In this document: positions 6,655-9,517 of the stretch, piece after piece
Position numbering within the stretch: the first letter of the stretch is position 1
How the letters are laid out: each line of letters begins with the position of its first letter
Assembly (NCBI GenBank): GCA_903907885.1
Contig: CAIVPY010000213.1
Span: 1-9,517, forward strand
Length of the DNA stretch: 9,517 nucleotides
Source of the DNA: an uncultured Bacteroidota bacterium
GTDB lineage: Bacteria; Bacteroidota; Bacteroidia; UKL13-3
Reading direction: 5' to 3'
Notes under the pieces: model-generated
Told to the model about the DNA's origin: nothing
What the model saw: only the letters and a program-made list of their open reading frames with translations
The model's database searches: none
Made by a program: the position numbers and the translations under genes

Positions 6655-8679
6655 CTAAGCATGCAAAGGCAAGCTGAATAAGAAACAAGAGCCTTTATCC
6701 TGCTCGCTTTCTACCCATATTTGTCCTTTGTTTTTTTCAACGTATTCTTTGCAAAGCATCAATCCAAGACCTGTGCCTTTTTCATTGCCTGTTCCTTTGG
6801 TGCTATTGTTTTTATATTGGGTAAAAAGCAATGGAATTTTATCTGTTGAAATACCCACACCATTATCCAAAACAGATATGTGTATGAAATCATCTTTAAT
6901 CTGAGAACTAATACTTACGCTTCCGCCCTCATGCGTAAATTTTATTGCATTGGATATAAGGTTACGTACCACCAAATTAATGATATCTAAATCCCCATAG
7001 GCAAATGAATCTTCATCTACCAAATTCTCAAGTTCAATATTTTTTTGTGCTGCATTTCCACTAAGTAAAGCCACATTATCATTGGCAATATCAAACAAGT
7101 TTAGCTTCACAATATTGATAGCTTTCCCTTTGATTTGTTCAGACGCCCACACCAATAAATTCTCTAGCAAATCAATCGTATTATTAACCGAACTGGCAAT
7201 TTCACCTGTCAAATGCTTTTCATCTGAGAGCTTATAATTCTTATTACTAATAAGCTCAAAATACAATTTCATGGATGTAAGGTTGTTCCTCAAATCGTGT
7301 GAAATGATTGAAAAAAAGCGATCCTTTACATTATTCAATTGGGTTAATTGCTCTTTTTGAATAATGATTTCTTTGTTTTGCTTTTCAAGGGCATTGGCAA
7401 TCCTTTTGTTTTTGATAAAGAAATAAACCACCACAGCAAAAAGTGTTAACAGCAAAGCAGAGAATGCTATTAAAAAATCACGAACCCTTCTTTCATCTTG
7501 CCTTTGTAAATTATTTAACTCGCTTTCTCTTTTCAATAATTCAATTTCTGACTGCTTACTTTTAGCTTCATAATCGGCCTCAAGCGTATTCATTCTTTTC
7601 AAAATAGAATCATTGTATAATGAATCTTTCATATTATTACTCAAAGATTGAAATGTAATTGATTTCCCCTTTTCATTAGTTGCTTTATACAAAGCTTCCA
7701 ACCCTTCGTATGCTAGGTTCAACTCAATATTCAAACCCGTTCTTTTCGAGATATCAATGGCTTTCTTAAAATAAAAATCAGCCCCTGCGTAATCCGTTTT
7801 AGAAGTAAACACATATCCTAAAACATTATAATTTGAAGCTAAGAGTGGTTTAATGTTTAAGCCCTGGGCTAGTTTTAAAGATTGTTTGGCATAAGTAAGA
7901 GATTTATCATATTGCTTATGTTCATAATTGGCTTTAGCCAAATTATGTAGTGTAGATGCCTCTCCTGCAGTATTTTTTATTTCTTTATATACTTGCAAAG
8001 ACTTCATAAAAAAGAGTTCTGCTTTGCTATAATTCTTTTGTCTTAAATAGATGTTTCCAATATTATCATAACTGCTAAGCAATCTGAATTTATTTTTATT
8101 AAGCTCATAAATACTCAATGCTTTCATATTGTATTCAATGGCTTTACTGAAATTATTTTGACGTTCAAAAACAGTTGCTAGAAGTGAGTATGCATTCAAT
8201 TTTGCATTTTCATCCTTGCTCTTTTCATAATATTTAAGTGCATTAAAATATTGCTCAGCAGCAGCCGTTAATACTCCTTGTGCTAGTGAGATATTTCCCA
8301 ATTGAACCTGCATTTCAGCCAAAGCTGAACCCGATAAACCCAATTGAATAGATTTATTATAATAATCTTTGGCTTGATTAAAATTGGCTTGATTAAAATA
8401 AAGCGAGGCTATGGTTTTAGATAAAAACAAACTGTTGTTCTTATCATCTGTTTTAGAACAAATATCGAAAGCTTGTTTGTAATTATCTAAAGCCTGTTGT
8501 GAGTTAACATATCTGAAGTGGTTTCCCAACTCAGTTAGCACTTGAACCTTATCCTTATCATTGGCTGAGCGAAGAATGTTGTTCAAACTATCCACATAAT
8601 TGTTTTGTGCAAAAACATTTGCTTGCAAAAAAACAATTACCAAACAACATACTATTTTTAGGCCTTTGATGACATTCAT
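6655..8679 (-). CDS. Membrane histidine kinase with periplasmic TPR sensor region
   Basis: A 674-residue sensor kinase. Residues 1-24 form a signal peptide ending in VFAQ. About 45-347 is a helical array of seven to eight tetratricopeptide repeats (beginning near 46, 84, 121, 161, 201, 240 and 280, with a degenerate one near 320), so the sensing part is predicted to be periplasmic. A charged coiled-coil-like stretch (about 355-398) leads to one membrane helix (401-422), and a second helical linker (425-450) leads to the kinase core. The H-box is SIISHDLRNNL with phospho-acceptor H461; the ATP-binding domain has the N-box NLISNAIKF (573-581), G1 DNGVGIS (605-611) and G2 GTGLGLMLCKEYV (635-647). 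The core is complete, so it should autophosphorylate. The start codon directly follows the TAA of the response regulator (TAAATG), implying translational coupling and a cognate pair. The sensed signal is unknown; TPRs suggest a protein or peptide partner. Confidence 0.93.
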   Translation of the reverse strand: MNVIKGLKIVCCLVIVFLQANVFAQNNYVDSLNNILRSANDKDKVQVLTELGNHFRYVNSQQALDNYKQAFDICSKTDDKNNSLFLSKTIASLYFNQANFNQAKDYYNKSIQLGLSGSALAEMQVQLGNISLAQGVLTAAAEQYFNALKYYEKSKDENAKLNAYSLLATVFERQNNFSKAIEYNMKALSIYELNKNKFRLLSSYDNIGNIYLRQKNYSKAELFFMKSLQVYKEIKNTAGEASTLHNLAKANYEHKQYDKSLTYAKQSLKLAQGLNIKPLLASNYNVLGYVFTSKTDYAGADFYFKKAIDISKRTGLNIELNLAYEGLEALYKATNEKGKSITFQSLSNNMKDSLYNDSILKRMNTLEADYEAKSKQSEIELLKRESELNNLQRQDERRVRDFLIAFSALLLTLFAVVVYFFIKNKRIANALEKQNKEIIIQKEQLTQLNNVKDRFFSIISHDLRNNLTSMKLYFELISNKNYKLSDEKHLTGEIASSVNNTIDLLENLLVWASEQIKGKAINIVKLNLFDIANDNVALLSGNAAQKNIELENLVDEDSFAYGDLDIINLVVRNLISNAIKFTHEGGSVSISSQIKDDFIHISVLDNGVGISTDKIPLLFTQYKNNSTKGTGNEKGTGLGLMLCKEYVEKNKGQIWVESEQDKGSCFLFSLPLHA

Positions 8680-9396
8680 TTAAGCTGGAGTATTTTCGAC
8701 CAATTTAAAACCGGATCCATGAATATTTGCAATTTCTAAACAAATATCGTCTTTTAAAATCTTCCTTAATTTATTTATATAAACATCTAGGTTTCTTGCC
8801 GTATAAAAATCATCTCTGCCCCAAATACTGAGCAGTATGGCATTGCGAGATAAAAGCATATTTTTATTCTCGATGAACAACTTTAACAAGTTGCTTTCAG
8901 TTGAACTGATTTTTTTCTCAAGTTCGTTATTAATCACGACTACATGGTTGGAGGTATCTATTTTGGTATTGCCAACCACAAAAACTTCTTCCCTGGCCAA
9001 AGTTGTGACATTATTTCCTTTAGTTCGCTTCAATATCGCCTTCATTCTTGCCACAAGCTCGTTTGTACTAAAAGGTTTGGTTATGTATTCATCTGCACCA
9101 ATTTCAAAACCTTTTAATTTATCTTCCTCATCGGTGTTTGCTGTTAAAAATATGATGGGAGTTAAAGCATCTTTTTTTCTGATAAGTTCAGCCAATTCGT
9201 AGCCATTTTTCTTAGGCATATTTACATCCAAAATACATACATCAAAACGTTCTTTATCAAAAGCTCTCCAACCTTCATCTCCATCCTTGCATAGCTTGAC
9301 ACTAAATCCACTTAATCTTAAATTTTCCTTTAATAAGGCACCAAGACTCAATTCATCATCAACTACTAATACATGAGGTAATGCTTCTTGATCCAT
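8680..9396 (-). CDS. OmpR/PhoB-family DNA-binding response regulator
   Basis: A 238-residue two-component regulator. The receiver domain (about 8-122) has the acidic pair D13/D14, phospho-acceptor D57 (CILDVNMPKKNG), switch T85 (FLTAN) and K107 (TKPFS), a complete active site. The C-terminal winged helix (about 134-234) shows the OmpR-type recognition region, TARNLDVYINKLRKIL (199-214), and the wing IHGSGFKL (225-232). Length is typical. It should be phosphorylated by the kinase encoded immediately downstream and act on DNA as a dimer at direct repeats. It is the first gene of a three-gene operon. A promoter candidate (9420-9447) and phased TTAAAAAT repeats (9463-9480) lie upstream, consistent with autoregulation. 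Targets are not known; the third operon gene is an obvious candidate. Confidence 0.95.
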   Translation of the reverse strand: MDQEALPHVLVVDDELSLGALLKENLRLSGFSVKLCKDGDEGWRAFDKERFDVCILDVNMPKKNGYELAELIRKKDALTPIIFLTANTDEEDKLKGFEIGADEYITKPFSTNELVARMKAILKRTKGNNVTTLAREEVFVVGNTKIDTSNHVVVINNELEKKISSTESNLLKLFIENKNMLLSRNAILLSIWGRDDFYTARNLDVYINKLRKILKDDICLEIANIHGSGFKLVENTPA

Positions 9397-9419
9397 AATC
9401 TACGGGTATTAATTTTTAA

Positions 9420-9447
9420 CAAATGTAAAAAAGCATTTGGCATTCAA
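9420..9447 (-). promoter_or_regulatory. Bacteroidota-type promoter for the regulator-kinase operon
   Basis: On the minus strand TTG (9445-9447) precedes TACATTTG (9420-9427) by 17 bases. TACATTTG matches the TAnnTTTG -7 consensus and is identical to the -7 element proposed for tdh. The spacing is slightly shorter than the usual 19 or so. Its 3' edge is 23 bases before the ATG at 9396, so the leader would be short. Confidence 0.55.
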
Positions 9448-9462
9448 TGCTAATGAAACACT

Positions 9463-9480
9463 TTAAAAATTCTTAAAAAT
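9463..9480. repeat. Tandem TTAAAAAT repeats in 10-base phase: candidate regulator operator
   Basis: TTAAAAAT occurs at 9463-9470 and again at 9473-9480, so the copies start exactly 10 bases apart, one helical turn. OmpR/PhoB-family regulators typically bind two such phased direct half-sites. The site is 16 bases upstream of the proposed -33 element of the operon. A third copy in the opposite orientation is at 9412-9419, between the promoter and the start codon. The background is very AT-rich, so chance is a real alternative. Confidence 0.35.
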
Positions 9481-9502
9481 TTATTTGAGGGATAAAAGTG
9501 TA

Positions 9503-9517
9503 ATGAATATGATGAAA
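9503..9517 (+). CDS. Possible start of a divergent gene, cut by the window edge
   Basis: Three in-frame ATG codons (9503, 9509, 9512) read MNMMK and run open to the window end, 107 bases from the divergently oriented regulator start. A Met-Lys opening is what a secreted or lipoprotein gene would show, and the purine-rich GAGGGATAAAAG (9487-9498) precedes it. Only five codons are visible, so this is a suggestion only. If real, it would share the regulatory region with the two-component operon and the phased repeats. Confidence 0.25.

Noticed and set aside
6612..6662. Longer start (ATG at 6662) for the secreted protein
   Set aside because: It would overlap the kinase gene and place 17 residues before an otherwise well-formed signal peptide.
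8837..9202. Plus-strand open frame across the response regulator (121 residues)
   Set aside because: Antisense shadow of the receiver and linker coding sequence; the minus-strand frame has a complete regulator active site.

Overview
The window looks like a chromosomal segment of a member of the Bacteroidota. The evidence is low GC, lack of strong Shine-Dalgarno sequences, two upstream regions carrying a Bacteroidota-type promoter (TTG, 17-19 bases, then TACATTTG), an epimerase-like (SDR) L-threonine dehydrogenase, and a kinase with a TPR sensor region paired with an OmpR-type regulator. The finer lineage cannot be fixed from sequence alone.

Left block (1-3426, + strand): the extreme 5' end probably carries the last codons of another gene. 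Then comes a ten-haem c-type cytochrome (30-857), followed after 58 bases by a ten-segment cation-type P-type ATPase (916-3426). The two are probably co-transcribed. The cytochrome is exported or membrane-anchored and the ATPase sits in the inner membrane. The shared physiological role is unknown. The ATPase belongs to a poorly characterised group with PEEIP instead of PEGLP in M4.

Middle block (3460-5344, - strand): xerD, a housekeeping tyrosine recombinase, and tdh, an NAD-dependent L-threonine 3-dehydrogenase. They point the same way with tdh upstream and 49 bases between them. tdh has a good promoter candidate. This block is visibly richer in GC (about 42-45% in hand-counted 60-base samples) than either flank (about 32-33%).

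Right block (5445-9396, - strand): a three-gene signalling operon reading from right to left. It encodes an OmpR-family response regulator, a TPR-sensor histidine kinase whose start abuts the regulator stop codon, and a secreted protein of unknown function with a degenerate gluzincin-like signature (HDxxH, then DEG). The upstream region (9397-9517) contains a promoter candidate and two TTAAAAAT repeats exactly 10 bases apart, which could be the regulator's own binding site. A divergent gene may start at the right edge.

No RNA genes, CRISPR arrays, insertion sequences or clear intrinsic terminators were seen. No stretch longer than about 120 bases lacks a gene. The most interesting leads are the HDxxH protein coupled to the two-component system, the decahaem cytochrome/P-type ATPase pair, and the phased repeats upstream of the regulator.
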